Shown here: positions 26,584-35,227 of the stretch, one piece after another
Position numbering within the stretch: position 1 is the first letter of the stretch
Layout of the letters: each line of letters opens with the position of its first letter
Source: Oscillospiraceae bacterium
GTDB lineage: Bacteria; Bacillota; Clostridia; Oscillospirales; JAAYXM01
Reading direction: 5' to 3'
Assembly: GCA_015067485.1 (NCBI GenBank)
Contig: SVMJ01000005.1
Location: 1-64,000, forward strand
DNA length: 64,000 nucleotides
Position numbers and translations under genes: made by a program
Notes under the pieces: generated by a model
Seen by the model: only the letters and a program-made list of their open reading frames with translations
The model's database searches: none
Told to the model about the DNA's origin: nothing

Positions 26584-27000
26584 TCATCTCACCTCGATCG
26601 TGATCTCACGCGTGGTATCATCCACAGTTTTGATGGTAACCGTGTGGGTAAACGGCACTTCGCCCTCCACACGCTCCGACCATTCCATCAGGCAAACCCC
26701 GCCACGGTCTAAATACTCTTCCAAACCCAAATCATAGAGCTCTTCCGCATCGGACAGGCGGTACAAATCAAAATGGAACAACGGAATTGCGCTGTTGTAT
26801 TCGTTGACCAGCGCATACGTGGGACTGGTCACACGACCCGTATATCCCAAGCCGCGTGCAACACCGCGGGTAAATGCGGTTTTCCCTGCGCCCAAATCAC
26901 CGCGCATTGCAACTGTATCTCCCGCTTTCAGCGTTTTTGCAAACTGCTCACCGAGAGATTCGGTCTCCGCTTCGGAATGGGCGGTATAGCTTAAAATAAT
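26584..27000 (-). CDS. tsaE: tRNA t6A biosynthesis ATPase TsaE, apparently with an ATT start
   Basis: The P-loop ATPase of the t6A complex. Walker [27 protein letters not shown] and the C-terminal [12 protein letters not shown] are all conserved. The first in-frame ATG (26905-26907) lies only two codons before the P-loop. Conserved residues ([16 protein letters not shown], then GDTVAM) continue upstream of it. No ATG, GTG or TTG exists in that upstream frame; the best candidate is ATT at 26998-27000, giving 138 residues, a normal TsaE size, and a ten-base overlap with fhs. The alternative is a 107-residue form lacking the first strand and helix. Confidence 0.8.
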   Translation of the reverse strand: MILSYTAHSEAETESLGEQFAKTLKAGDTVAMRGDLGAGKTAFTRGVARGLGYTGRVTSPTYALVNEYNSAIPLFHFDLYRLSDAEELYDLGLEEYLDRGGVCLMEWSERVEGEVPFTHTVTIKTVDDTTREITIEVR

Positions 27001-28661
27001 CCCTGGATCGTGCCGTCTTTTGCGACGTCGATCCCCTCCGCGGCAGGGCGTTTGGGAAGACCCGGCATGGTCATGATATCCCCTGCATACGCCACCGCAA
27101 AGCCCGCGCCCGCGCTGAGTGCTACATCGCGGATGTGTACGGTAAAGCCGCTCGGTCTGCCGAGTTTTTTCGGATCATCCGAGAGCGAGTACTGGGTCTT
27201 TGCGATACAGACCGGGATCTCGCGATAGCCCAGTCGTTCGATTTCTTCCATGTTGCGAAGTGCAGCTGCTGCAAATTCCACACCATCTGCACCGTAGATT
27301 TCACGTGCGACGGTTTCGATCTTCTCTTTGAGAGAGAGTTCATCCGGATAAAGCACGTGGAAATCACTCTTTCCGGAATCTGCCGCACAAAGCACTTTTT
27401 CCGCAAGTTCCACGCCACCGTCTCCGCCGTTTGCAAAGACTTCGGAAAGTGCATACTCAGCGCCGAGAGAACGGCAAGTATCCGCGATGAGTGCGAGTTC
27501 TGCGTCGGTGTCGGTATAGAAACGGTTGATCGCAACCACAACGGGAACCCCGAATTTCTTCAAGTTTTCAATGTGTGCCTGTAAATTCACGATACCGACT
27601 TTCAGCGCATCCAAATTTTCTGCGGTGAGCTGATCTTTCGGAATACCGCCGTTGTATTTGAGTGCGCGCACGGTTGCGACCAAAACCACACAATCGGGTT
27701 TCAGATTCGCCTTGCGGCACTTGATATCAAAGAATTTTTCCGCGCCAAGGTCTGCACCGAATCCCGCTTCGGTGATGACGTAGTCTGCCAGTTTCAACGC
27801 AAGACGGGTCGCACGCACCGAGTTGCATCCGTGCGCGATATTTGCAAACGGACCGCCATGCATGATGCACGGGGTGTTTTCGAGTGTCTGTACCAAGTTG
27901 GGAAGCGATGCATCGCGAAGGAGCGCGGTCATTGCGCCCTGTGCGTTAAGATCGCGCGCATAAATCGGCTCGCCCGCAAAATTGTATGCGACCAGCATAT
28001 TCCCCAAACGGGTTTTGAGATCGTCAAGATCGGTCGCCAGACACAAAATCGCCATAACTTCACTTGCGACCGTGATTTGGAACACGTCTTCACGCGGCAT
28101 GCCGTTTGCCTTACCGCCAAGACCGATGGTGATTTTACGAAGTGCGCGGTCATTCATATCGAGCGCACGCTTGAAGACCACACGGCGCAAGTCGATACCG
28201 AGTGCGTTGCCTTGGTGGATGTGATTGTCGATCATGGCGCAGAGCAGGTTGTTTGCCGCGGTGATCGCATGGAGATCGCCCGTGAAGTGCAGGTTGATGT
28301 CTTCCATCGGGACCACCTGTGCGTATCCGCCGCCTGCCGCGCCGCCTTTGACGCCGAACACCGGTCCGAGCGAGGGTTCACGCAAAGCGATGACCGCTTT
28401 TTTGCCCAGTTTCCCCATGGCTTGTCCCAAACCCACGGTTGTGGTAGTCTTCCCTTCTCCTGCAGGGGTGGGGTTGATGGCGGTAACAAGAATCAGTTTT
28501 CCGTCGGGATTTCCTGCCACACGCTCTTCGAGCGCATGGGTGAGTTTCGCCTTATCGGTGCCGTATTGCAACAGTTCATCCGCGTGGATGTCGAGCTTCT
28601 CGGCGATCGCGGTGATGGGAAGCATCTTCGCTTGTTGAGCAATTTGAATATCGGTCAGCAT
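26991..28661 (-). CDS. fhs: Formate-tetrahydrofolate ligase
   Basis: A 556-residue ATP-dependent enzyme that makes 10-formyltetrahydrofolate, used in purine synthesis, initiator tRNA formylation and acetogenic or purinolytic one-carbon metabolism. The nucleotide loop [18 protein letters not shown], the [22 protein letters not shown] region ([17 protein letters not shown]) and [15 protein letters not shown] start are typical. AAGGAGG precedes the ATG. It is first in a five-gene run with a divergent promoter region shared with rodA. Confidence 0.97.
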   Translation of the reverse strand: MLTDIQIAQQAKMLPITAIAEKLDIHADELLQYGTDKAKLTHALEERVAGNPDGKLILVTAINPTPAGEGKTTTTVGLGQAMGKLGKKAVIALREPSLGPVFGVKGGAAGGGYAQVVPMEDINLHFTGDLHAITAANNLLCAMIDNHIHQGNALGIDLRRVVFKRALDMNDRALRKITIGLGGKANGMPREDVFQITVASEVMAILCLATDLDDLKTRLGNMLVAYNFAGEPIYARDLNAQGAMTALLRDASLPNLVQTLENTPCIMHGGPFANIAHGCNSVRATRLALKLADYVITEAGFGADLGAEKFFDIKCRKANLKPDCVVLVATVRALKYNGGIPKDQLTAENLDALKVGIVNLQAHIENLKKFGVPVVVAINRFYTDTDAELALIADTCRSLGAEYALSEVFANGGDGGVELAEKVLCAADSGKSDFHVLYPDELSLKEKIETVAREIYGADGVEFAAAALRNMEEIERLGYREIPVCIAKTQYSLSDDPKKLGRPSGFTVHIRDVALSAGAGFAVAYAGDIMTMPGLPKRPAAEGIDVAKDGTIQGLF

Positions 28662-28693
28662 GGGTGATCCTCCTTGCGCATTCTATGACTTTT

Positions 28694-28721
28694 AGTATAT
28701 CATAAATTTTCCTATTTTCAA
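28694..28721 (-). promoter_or_regulatory. Promoter for the fhs operon
   Basis: TTGAAA (28716-28721), 16 bases, TATACT (28694-28699) on the minus strand. A weaker plus-strand promoter for the divergent rodA gene may overlap it (TTTTCA, 17 bases, TAAACT). Confidence 0.6.
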
Positions 28722-28774
28722 GAGAGTTGTTTTATGGTAAACTAAGGATATATCAGATGAAGGGAGTGTGCGGT

Positions 28775-29890
28775 TTGGCATTCTTACAGGCGATCAAACA
28801 GTACTTAAAACAAATTGACCTGCTGCTTTTGGTGTTGTCTCTTCTTGCCACAGGCTTTGGCGTTGTACTCATCGCAAGTGCGACCAAAAGTTACGGTTCG
28901 GAATCTTATGTGCAGATCCAACTCATTGCGGCCGCAGTCGGGCTTTTGTTGTTCTTCCTGCTGTCTGTGATGGATGTGGAATCCCTGTGCGGGATTTGGA
29001 AAGTGCTTTATGTGTTAAACCTGCTTCTTATCTCATCGCTTATCTTCTTCGGCACGGGTGCGGAAGACACGGGAAACCGTTCCTGGATCCGTTTTGGCGG
29101 CATCGGGGTTCAGCCTGCAGAAGTGGGGAAGATTTTATTCATTCTGACCCTTTCCGGGCATATCTACTCGCTCAAAGATGAGATCACAAACTTTTCGAGT
29201 TTGATAAAACTCTTGATCCATGCATTTCTCCCGATCGTTTTGATCGTTGTGGTTTCGGGAGACCTTGGTTCCGCGCTTGCATATCTTGCAATTTTCCTGA
29301 TTATGATCTTCTGCGCGGGGGTCAAACTGCGTTGGTTTGCCTGCGGGATTGGGATCACTGCGGCGGCGGCGCCGTTTTTGTGGACGCTCTTACGCGCCGA
29401 CCAGCAGATGCGCATCCGCGTGGTATTTAATCCCGAACTCGATCCATTGGGGCGCGGCTATCACGCGATCCAAAGTAAAATTGCGCTGGGTGCCGGCGGC
29501 ATCTTCGGGCGGGGTCTCGGTGGCGGAACGCAAACCCAGTACGGGTATCTCCCCGCAAAACAGACCGACTTCATTTTCGCAGTAGCGGGAGAAGAGTTGG
29601 GGCTGATCGGATGTCTGATCATCATGGCGCTTCTCACCGCGATCATCATCCGTTGCTTCGTGATTGCAAACCGCTCGGGCGATTCACCCACCTCTTTGGT
29701 ATGCATCGGGGTTGGCGGGATGATGCTCTTCCAAACCATCGAAAATATCGGAATGTGTATCGGGCTGATGCCCATCATCGGGCTCACCCTTCCGTTCTTC
29801 AGTTACGGTGGCTCGAGTGTACTCACCGTGTTTTGGGCGATCGCGCTGGTAAGTGCGGCAAAGATGCGTGCATCCAAGCGCCTTTACTGA
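28775..29890 (+). CDS. FtsW/RodA/SpoVE-family peptidoglycan glycosyltransferase
   Basis: About 371 residues with ten predicted membrane helices: a SEDS glycosyltransferase that polymerises lipid II. Diagnostic segments are RSWIRFGGIGVQPAEVGKI, GGGTQTQYGYLPAKQTDFIF with the catalytic Asp region (AVAGEELG), and LPFFSYGGSSVLTVF. The TTG at 28775 is preferred because AAGGGAG is seven bases upstream; an ATG at 28757 is possible. RodA is more likely than FtsW from the loop sequence, but this is not certain. Its 3' end overlaps rqcH by seven bases. Confidence 0.9.
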   Translation: MAFLQAIKQYLKQIDLLLLVLSLLATGFGVVLIASATKSYGSESYVQIQLIAAAVGLLLFFLLSVMDVESLCGIWKVLYVLNLLLISSLIFFGTGAEDTGNRSWIRFGGIGVQPAEVGKILFILTLSGHIYSLKDEITNFSSLIKLLIHAFLPIVLIVVVSGDLGSALAYLAIFLIMIFCAGVKLRWFACGIGITAAAAPFLWTLLRADQQMRIRVVFNPELDPLGRGYHAIQSKIALGAGGIFGRGLGGGTQTQYGYLPAKQTDFIFAVAGEELGLIGCLIIMALLTAIIIRCFVIANRSGDSPTSLVCIGVGGMMLFQTIENIGMCIGLMPIIGLTLPFFSYGGSSVLTVFWAIALVSAAKMRASKRLY

Positions 29891-31623
29891 TCGCGCAGAG
29901 TGCGGACCATTGTCTCATTTGGTGTTACAAACGCGGTCTCATACTTAAAGTAATTGACCATGCCGGGCTTCGCGCCCGGCGGTTTTTTTACGTTTTTGAC
30001 CGCGGTATAGTCGACAGGTACTTGCGCAGATGCTCTCGCATTGGAATGGTATGCCGCGATGATTGCGGCTTCGGTCAGCGTTTCGTTGCTCGGTGCTTCC
30101 CCGCCGCACGCCAAAATCACATGCGCACCCGGGATGCGTTGGGTATGGAACCAGATATCGCCTTTTTGTGCGGTTTTCATGGTGAGTAAATCGTTTTGGC
30201 GGTTGTTTCGCCCCACATAAATCGGGGTCCCGTCGCTTGCATGATACACCCACGGCTCAAGCGTGCGCTGCTTCATTTTCTTTTCGTTTTTCGGGATGCG
30301 GACATAGCCTGTCTCGCCCAATTCTTCGCGGATCTCCAGAAGGTCGCGTTCGGTCTCTGCTTCCATCAAACTCTCCAAAACGCTTTCCAAATAGCGCACT
30401 TCTTCTTCACCCTGCTCGATCTGGACGGCAAGTGCGGCGGATGCGTGTTTCATGCGCTGATACTTGTGGAAGAGTTTGGCCGCATATTCCTGCGGAGTTT
30501 TGGTGCGGTCGAGTTTGATCTCGCGTTCAGGCGCATCTTCTTTGAAATAGTCGATCACGGTAACTCTGGATGCTCCGTGCGGGATCTGATAGAGATTTGC
30601 GGTGATGAGTTCCGCCTCTTCCCGAATGGTATCGCGCTCCTGCGCTTGACGTATTTCTTCTTCCTGAATCCCGATTTTGCGGCGGATACGGTTGAGTGCG
30701 GTCTCTACATTTTTACGGAGTACCGCGCTTTTGCGCATCATGCGCTCTTTCGCACTCTTTTCTCCATAGAAGCGGTCAAGAAGTTTGGAAAAGTTTTCAC
30801 ACACTTCTTCTACATAGTGATTTTGATACTGAGAAAGTTTCAAAAATGAAAATTCTTTCGGAATTCCGTTTTCCAAATAGAGTATGGGCACAGGATTTTC
30901 GAGTGCAAACACTTCTTCCAGAACAGATGCCACCCGTTCTTTTTCTTCTCGCGTCATGCAAAGTAAGAGTTTTCCGCTATCGCCGCACGCGCGGTATACG
31001 ATTTCGCGTGCAACCAGGGGCGATACACCGAGAAAAGTTTGTACCAGGAATCGGTCTGCCGGCAAATCTGCATCCATCAAGTCAACCAGTTCTGCACGGG
31101 AAAGTTCGCCGATGGCGCGCTTTTCGGGCGGTGCGGGTAGGCGGTAAAAGAGTCCGGGAAGGACGCCGCGGTCTCCACCTTGTGTCAAATCCAAGCGCTT
31201 CATGCAGTCGATGATACGGTCTTCCCCATCACGCAAAATCAAATTGGTATAGCGACCGATGAGCTCGAGTGTGAGTGTGCGTGTTACACGGTCGCCGAAT
31301 TCGTTGTTGACCGCGACGGTGATATCCACCACGCGCTCCAAACTCGGTTGTGTGACCCGCAGAATGGTACCGCCCTGCAAGTGCTTACGAAGCAGCATAC
31401 AGAACATGGGCGGGGTTTTGGGGTTTTCCAGTTTCTGCTCGGTCAGGTGGATGCGTGGGCTGTTTCCTGCCGACAGCAACAACATACGCGCGCCCGCGGG
31501 CGTGCGCAAATGGAACACGAATTCATCGCGCTCAGGTTGTTGGATTTTATCGATTTTTGCACCGCTTAGAGTTTCGTTCAACTCATATACCAAGCGGGAC
31601 AGGAACAGCGCGTCGAGTGCCAT
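29884..31623 (-). CDS. rqcH: Ribosome quality control protein RqcH (NFACT family)
   Basis: A 579-residue protein known in older annotation as fibronectin-binding protein. The NFACT-N domain starts MALDALFLSRLVYELNETL. A helical middle region with coiled coils (about 270-430) follows, then the NFACT-R domain with PIYVGRNNRQNDLLTMK, DIWFHTQRIPGAHVIL and KPPGAKPGMV near the end. RqcH binds obstructed 50S subunits and adds C-terminal alanine tails to stalled nascent chains. It heads the 3' part of the trmK-nif3-rqcH unit. Confidence 0.94.
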   Translation of the reverse strand: MALDALFLSRLVYELNETLSGAKIDKIQQPERDEFVFHLRTPAGARMLLLSAGNSPRIHLTEQKLENPKTPPMFCMLLRKHLQGGTILRVTQPSLERVVDITVAVNNEFGDRVTRTLTLELIGRYTNLILRDGEDRIIDCMKRLDLTQGGDRGVLPGLFYRLPAPPEKRAIGELSRAELVDLMDADLPADRFLVQTFLGVSPLVAREIVYRACGDSGKLLLCMTREEKERVASVLEEVFALENPVPILYLENGIPKEFSFLKLSQYQNHYVEEVCENFSKLLDRFYGEKSAKERMMRKSAVLRKNVETALNRIRRKIGIQEEEIRQAQERDTIREEAELITANLYQIPHGASRVTVIDYFKEDAPEREIKLDRTKTPQEYAAKLFHKYQRMKHASAALAVQIEQGEEEVRYLESVLESLMEAETERDLLEIREELGETGYVRIPKNEKKMKQRTLEPWVYHASDGTPIYVGRNNRQNDLLTMKTAQKGDIWFHTQRIPGAHVILACGGEAPSNETLTEAAIIAAYHSNARASAQVPVDYTAVKNVKKPPGAKPGMVNYFKYETAFVTPNETMVRTLRDQ

Positions 31624-31634
31624 GTTGTTTCTCC

Positions 31635-32390
31635 TTACCGTGCGAAATAGGATGTTTGGTTTTGATTGCTCTCCGCCACTTCCACCGAAAGTGCGGGGAA
31701 TGTTTTGCTCAAATATTCTTTAAGGCGTGCGCAGACCGGGGCTTCGGTTGCAAAGTGCCCTCCTTCGATCAGGTTTCTACCCTGGGCTTCCAGCCATTGA
31801 TGGTGCTTGACTTCACCCGTGATGAAGGTATCGCAACCGTGCGACCAAGCGGTTTCAGCAAGATCTCCTGCCGCGCCGCCCACAACACCTACACGCTGCA
31901 CTGGGTTTTCTCCGCAGTAACGCAAGTCTGCACCAAGTGCATCTGCCACGCGGGACAAAAAGTCTTTCATCGAAGTAGTCTCGATCTCACCGATTCTGAG
32001 CATCGGCTCGTCTTCCACAGTCTCAATATTGCTCAGCCCGATCATTTCCGCAAGGCAGTCATTCACGCCACCTTGTGCGGCATCCAGATTGGTGTGCATA
32101 CAAATCGCGGAAACCCCAGAGCGTACAAGGGAGATGATATTCTTCCCTGTATACGTTTCGTCGGTGATTTTGGTTTGAGCGCCAAAGATGATCGGATGAT
32201 GCGAAACGATGAGTTCGGCACCTTTTTCCTTTGCTTCCGAAATCACTTGTGGGGTAATGTCAAGTGCGATGAGAACCGAAGTTACGCTCGCGTTTTCTTC
32301 CCCCACCAAAAAACCGGGGTTATCAAAATCGAGTGCGAGAGAAAGCGGTGCGTAGTCGCACAACGCGCTATAAATCTCATGTACAGTCAT
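31635..32390 (-). CDS. Nif3-like dinuclear metal centre protein (YqfO family)
   Basis: A 251-residue protein of the Nif3/YqfO family, often named GTP cyclohydrolase I type 2. Metal ligands are seen in LIVSHHPIIFG, MHTNLDAAQGGVND and the C-terminal GHFATEAPV. It lacks the long PII-like insert of the Bacillus protein. The physiological role is unclear. It is placed between trmK (four-base overlap) and rqcH, and trmK-yqfO adjacency is conserved in Firmicutes. Confidence 0.93.
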   Translation of the reverse strand: MTVHEIYSALCDYAPLSLALDFDNPGFLVGEENASVTSVLIALDITPQVISEAKEKGAELIVSHHPIIFGAQTKITDETYTGKNIISLVRSGVSAICMHTNLDAAQGGVNDCLAEMIGLSNIETVEDEPMLRIGEIETTSMKDFLSRVADALGADLRYCGENPVQRVGVVGGAAGDLAETAWSHGCDTFITGEVKHHQWLEAQGRNLIEGGHFATEAPVCARLKEYLSKTFPALSVEVAESNQNQTSYFAR

Positions 32391-33049
32391 AATGTTTCGC
32401 TCCTTCTCTGTAATGCCGCGATGATCTGCTCGGTCTCGGTGATACGGGCGCTATCTTGCTCTTCTGCCGCTTTGAGACCTCGCAGTTGCCTTTCCATTCG
32501 GGAGAGCACGTGGGAAATATACGCTTTTGCAAGCGGGGACTTGTCCGCGGCACGGCTTAAATACAACTGATCCAAACTCTCATACCGTTCTTCCCCGCGG
32601 CGTACAAGCAGAATGGGATAGAATTTTCTACCTTCCTGCGCGATCTCTTCACGTTCCACGAGGTAGCCGCGATCAAACAGCCCTGCGCGCAGGCGTTCCC
32701 CCGCGGTCATGGGTTGCAGGATAAACCACACTCCATCGTCGCGCGTCCATTCCGCTGTGTCCAAAATATGTAAAATGAGTTCCCCGCCCATCCCTGCGAT
32801 CACGACCAGGTCATGTTTCGGAACATCAGTCAGTCCGTCGGTGAGACGAGTACTCACGCGGTCTGACATTCCGCACGCGGAGATGGCGAGTTTGGCGCGT
32901 GAGAGCGGGCCTTCGCCCACATCGGTTGCGGTTGCGCGTGTTGCAATTCCGCGGCGCACCAGCTCGATTGCTACTTTTGCATGGTCTGCGCCCACATCCA
33001 CCGCGGACTGTACCTGCGGTGCCATGGACAAAATGGTTTCCAAACGCAT
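32387..33049 (-). CDS. trmK: tRNA (adenine22-N1)-methyltransferase TrmK
   Basis: A 220-residue SAM-dependent methyltransferase that methylates A22 in the D-loop of tRNA. The SAM-binding motif SAVDVGADHAKVAIELV, the ATDVGEGPLSRAK second motif and the NPPY-like IAGMGGELI catalytic loop are present, and the C-terminal helices form a coiled coil. The start at 33049 follows GAGGAG. Immediately upstream is a 28-base inverted repeat whose arms look like tRNA T-arms (33061-33221). Confidence 0.93.
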   Translation of the reverse strand: MRLETILSMAPQVQSAVDVGADHAKVAIELVRRGIATRATATDVGEGPLSRAKLAISACGMSDRVSTRLTDGLTDVPKHDLVVIAGMGGELILHILDTAEWTRDDGVWFILQPMTAGERLRAGLFDRGYLVEREEIAQEGRKFYPILLVRRGEERYESLDQLYLSRAADKSPLAKAYISHVLSRMERQLRGLKAAEEQDSARITETEQIIAALQRRSETL

Positions 33050-33060
33050 AGGTTCTCCTC

Positions 33061-33221
33061 TAAGCACACGGGAGTTGGACCCTGTATGCCTTAAATTTGT
33101 AAAATTTGCACACTTTTCACTTGTCGTTCTCGGAGGGCTTTCGTATTTTCAAGGGATTTTGCGCAGTATCAGTCAAAATTAACGTCTTAAAACCATACCG
33201 GGTTCGACTCCCGTGTGCTTA
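33061..33221. repeat. 28-base inverted repeat with tRNA T-arm-like arms upstream of trmK
   Basis: Arms 33061-33088 and 33194-33221 are complementary at 25 of 28 positions, and two of the three differences are G-U pairs in RNA. The intervening 105 bases hold no gene. Each arm, read outward, looks like the 3' part of a tRNA: a GGG-TTCGACT-CCC T-arm on the plus strand and GGG-TCCAACT-CCC on the minus strand, both followed by GTGCTTA. There is no matching D-arm, anticodon stem or CCA, so neither is a tRNA gene. The minus-strand arm ends two bases before the trmK ribosome binding site. Confidence 0.6.
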
Positions 33222-33254
33222 ATAAAGATACCCCCCGCGAATGCAGGGGGTATC
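33222..33254 (-). terminator. Terminator of the DUF1858 gene
   Basis: GATACCCCC (33227-33235) pairs with GGGGGTATC (33246-33254). TTTATT follows on the minus strand. Confidence 0.8.
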
Positions 33255-33264
33255 GGTTTTGGAT

Positions 33265-33471
33265 TTACTCTTTGCTTGCCAAATGTGCGTTCAACTTTTC
33301 AAGCAGCGCATCAACGTCCACGCCGTGAACTTCGCATGCCTGTTCCAAAGTCTCGCCGCGAGCGGACGGGCAACCCAGGCAATGCATCCCGATTTCCAAG
33401 AAATACGGAGCCGTGGTGCGGTCGATATCCAAAATATCACCGATAATGGTGTCTCTTGTGATCTGAGCCAT
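33265..33471 (-). CDS. DUF1858 redox-disulfide domain protein
   Basis: A 68-residue protein made of a single DUF1858 domain, the hybrid-cluster-protein-associated redox disulfide domain. The CLGC pair in GMHCLGCPSARGETL and the helical TIIGDILDIDRTTAPYFLEIG N-terminus parts (TIIGDIL, APYFLEIGMHC) define the family. It is thought to be a small thiol-redox carrier or Fe-S related protein; function unproved. GAAGGAGG precedes the ATG. It forms a separate monocistronic unit. Confidence 0.9.
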   Translation of the reverse strand: MAQITRDTIIGDILDIDRTTAPYFLEIGMHCLGCPSARGETLEQACEVHGVDVDALLEKLNAHLASKE

Positions 33472-33528
33472 CGTATAGTCCTCCTTCGCTTCAGGTTACT
33501 TTCATGATACCACGAATCCCCTTGATTT

Positions 33529-34224
33529 TCAAGTGTTATTTTCGCGTTTCTCACGGATGCGGCGGTGCAGATACTCGAGTGCATCGGATAGACTTCCCAA
33601 CTCATCAATGAGTCCGGATTCTACTGCTTCGCGCCCGTCTACCACCGTCCCAACATCGGTTGCGATCTCCCCTGTCGCCAGCATATAGCGGCGGAAATCA
33701 TCTTCTGAGATATTGGAATGCCCTGAAACGAAACGGATGATCCGCTCCTGCACGCGCTCGAAATATCGGAAGGTCTGGGGCGAGCCAACCACAACGCCCG
33801 TAATCCGCACCGGATGAATGGTAACCACCGCGCTCGGTGCGATAAACGAATGCTCGGCAGCGACCGCAAGCGGGACTCCGATGGAATGCCCGCCACCTAA
33901 AATCAGCGATACCGTGGGCGTTTTCATCCCCGCGATGAGTTCCGCAATGGCAAGCCCCGCTTCAATGTCCCCGCCCACCGTGTTGAGTAGGATAAGCAAC
34001 CCTTCGATCTCATCACTCTCTTCGATTGCGGCAAGTTGCGGACAAACGTGTTCGTACTTGGTAGATTTATTTTCACTCGGGAGCACGTTATGCCCTTCGA
34101 TTTGTCCGACAATGGTAATGCAATGAATATTCCCCCGATCCGAACGCGTGGTCACCGAGCCATGCTCGTAAATCTCTTCACGGTCCTGTTCGCGCGCATC
34201 CGGGGATTTGCTTTCTTCAAACAT
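33529..34224 (-). CDS. ClpP-class serine protease, TepA-like
   Basis: A 231-residue ClpP/crotonase-fold protein of the translocation-enhancing protein (TepA/YmfB) family. The core includes LLNTVGGDIEAGLAIAELI and the nucleophilic serine motif GGGHSIGVPLAVAA. The following VVTIHPVRITG holds the likely catalytic His. In Bacillus TepA has been linked to export and spore germination protein processing; the role here is inferred. The start at 34224 follows AAAGGAG. The protein has no signal peptide and is presumably cytoplasmic. Confidence 0.85.
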   Translation of the reverse strand: MFEESKSPDAREQDREEIYEHGSVTTRSDRGNIHCITIVGQIEGHNVLPSENKSTKYEHVCPQLAAIEESDEIEGLLILLNTVGGDIEAGLAIAELIAGMKTPTVSLILGGGHSIGVPLAVAAEHSFIAPSAVVTIHPVRITGVVVGSPQTFRYFERVQERIIRFVSGHSNISEDDFRRYMLATGEIATDVGTVVDGREAVESGLIDELGSLSDALEYLHRRIREKRENNT

Positions 34225-34263
34225 GAGCACACTCCTTTTTTCGTTTAGTATGCCCATAAAAAC

Positions 34264-34292
34264 ACAAAAAAACCACTTCAAAATGAAGTGGT
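34264..34292 (-). terminator. Terminator of the four-helix-bundle gene
   Basis: ACCACTTCA pairs with TGAAGTGGT across three bases. TTTTTTTG follows on the minus strand. Confidence 0.85.
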
Positions 34293-34643
34293 CTATTCTT
34301 GATTCTTCTTTGCAGTATTGATTGACGAAATGAGCATTCGTTTTACTTCTTCTGCAAGCGATAAAATATCATCAAAATCATAATCAATGAAACCGGTTCT
34401 CTTTAGCAGCATTAACCAATAAACGGTTTCACTTGTTTCTTTAAGAGAAATGTGTAACTTTGCAATGAAATCAGCTTTACTATTCCCATAAATCGCTTCG
34501 TTTATGTTTACACCAACTGACGTCGCACTTCTTAGCAACTGTTTTGTAATCGTCGTATCCTTTTTTTGTTTTGAAAACGCTTCATAGAATAAAACAACTT
34601 TTGCTGCCAAGTCAAAAGATTTGTTGACTAAAGGACTTTCCAT
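34293..34643 (-). CDS. Four helix bundle protein (S23/IVS-type)
   Basis: A 116-residue all-helical protein of the four-helix-bundle family first found in 23S rRNA intervening sequences. Conserved segments are NKSFDLAAKVVLFYEAFSKQ, QLLRSATSVGVNINEA, FIAKLHISLKETSETVYWL and DILSLAEEVKRMLISSI. The function is unknown. The coding sequence is visibly richer in A/T than its neighbours and sits just downstream of a tRNA-Val gene, which suggests horizontal acquisition. No IS or integrase accompanies it. Confidence 0.85.
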   Translation of the reverse strand: MESPLVNKSFDLAAKVVLFYEAFSKQKKDTTITKQLLRSATSVGVNINEAIYGNSKADFIAKLHISLKETSETVYWLMLLKRTGFIDYDFDDILSLAEEVKRMLISSINTAKKNQE

Positions 34644-34774
34644 CACGATCACCAATCTTGGAATACTTTGCAAAAACGAACTTACCGTTTCTCTTCTCTT
34701 TTCTCTCTTCTCTCTTATTTGGAAACGACAATTGAAGTGAAAACAGAAAAGAGAAGGACAAAAAGCGAATAGTA

Positions 34775-34814
34775 CAAAAAAAACGACAATCTTCTTCAGC
34801 GAAAATTGTCGTTT
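34775..34814 (-). terminator. Terminator of the tRNA-Val transcript
   Basis: AAACGACAAT (34781-34790) pairs with ATTGTCGTTT (34805-34814). A run of eight T residues follows on the minus strand. Confidence 0.85.
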
Positions 34815-34818
34815 CTTT

Positions 34819-34894
34819 TGGTGGACGATAACGGGTTCGAACCGCTGACCCTTCGCACGTCAAGCGAATGCTCTACCAGCTGAGCTAATCGTCC
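34819..34894 (-). tRNA. tRNA-Val (GAC)
   Basis: A 76-base cloverleaf with CCA encoded. Acceptor GGACGAT pairs with ATCGTCC, the D-arm is TAGCTCAGCTGG-like, the anticodon stem TTCGC/GCGAA encloses loop TTGACGT giving anticodon GAC, and the T-arm has GGTTCGAACCC. A consensus promoter and a terminator bracket it. Confidence 0.97.
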
Positions 34895-34914
34895 ATACGG
34901 AATCAACATCGATT

Positions 34915-34943
34915 ATTATACCCAAATCATGTTTTTTTGTCAA
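34915..34943 (-). promoter_or_regulatory. Promoter for tRNA-Val
   Basis: TTGACA (34938-34943), 17 bases, TATAAT (34915-34920) on the minus strand, a perfect consensus. Confidence 0.92.
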
Positions 34944-35013
34944 TACTTTTTATTGATATTTTTTCGGAAAGCGGAAAGACTAAAATCGAAACCAGTGAAA
35001 AGGAGTTTTGAAG

Positions 35014-35184
35014 ATGAACTGCAACACCAAAAAGAACGAGAGCATCAAGTGTAACGTTACCTCTTGTGTAAACCATTGCGGCACTGCGGACTACTGCTCG
35101 CTCAGTTGCATCACCGTGGGTACCCACGAGTGCAACCCGACTCAGGACCAGTGCACCGACTGTATGTCCTTCCGCAAGAAGTAA
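35014..35184 (+). CDS. DUF1540 small cysteine-rich protein
   Basis: A 56-residue protein with nine cysteines, among them CNVTSCVNHC and CTDC near the end, the pattern of the DUF1540 metal-binding family common in spore-forming Clostridia. The likely ligand is zinc or an Fe-S cluster; function unknown. AAGGAG is about eight bases before the ATG. It is a monocistronic gene closed by a strong terminator. The length is that of one DUF1540 domain. Confidence 0.85.
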   Translation: MNCNTKKNESIKCNVTSCVNHCGTADYCSLSCITVGTHECNPTQDQCTDCMSFRKK

Positions 35185-35188
35185 CACC

Positions 35189-35226
35189 CATCGGCACGGC
35201 GCAACGCCGTGCCGATGTTCTTTTTT
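35189..35226 (+). terminator. Terminator of the DUF1540 gene
   Basis: CATCGGCACGGCG pairs perfectly with CGCCGTGCCGATG across three bases, then TTCTTTTTT. Confidence 0.95.
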
Positions 35227-35227
35227 C

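Noticed and set aside
33137..33221. tRNA gene (Leu-like, TAA in a loop at about 33186-33192)
   Set aside because: Only the T-arm and 3' acceptor strand are plausible. No 5' acceptor partner, D-arm, anticodon stem or CCA is found in the right place.
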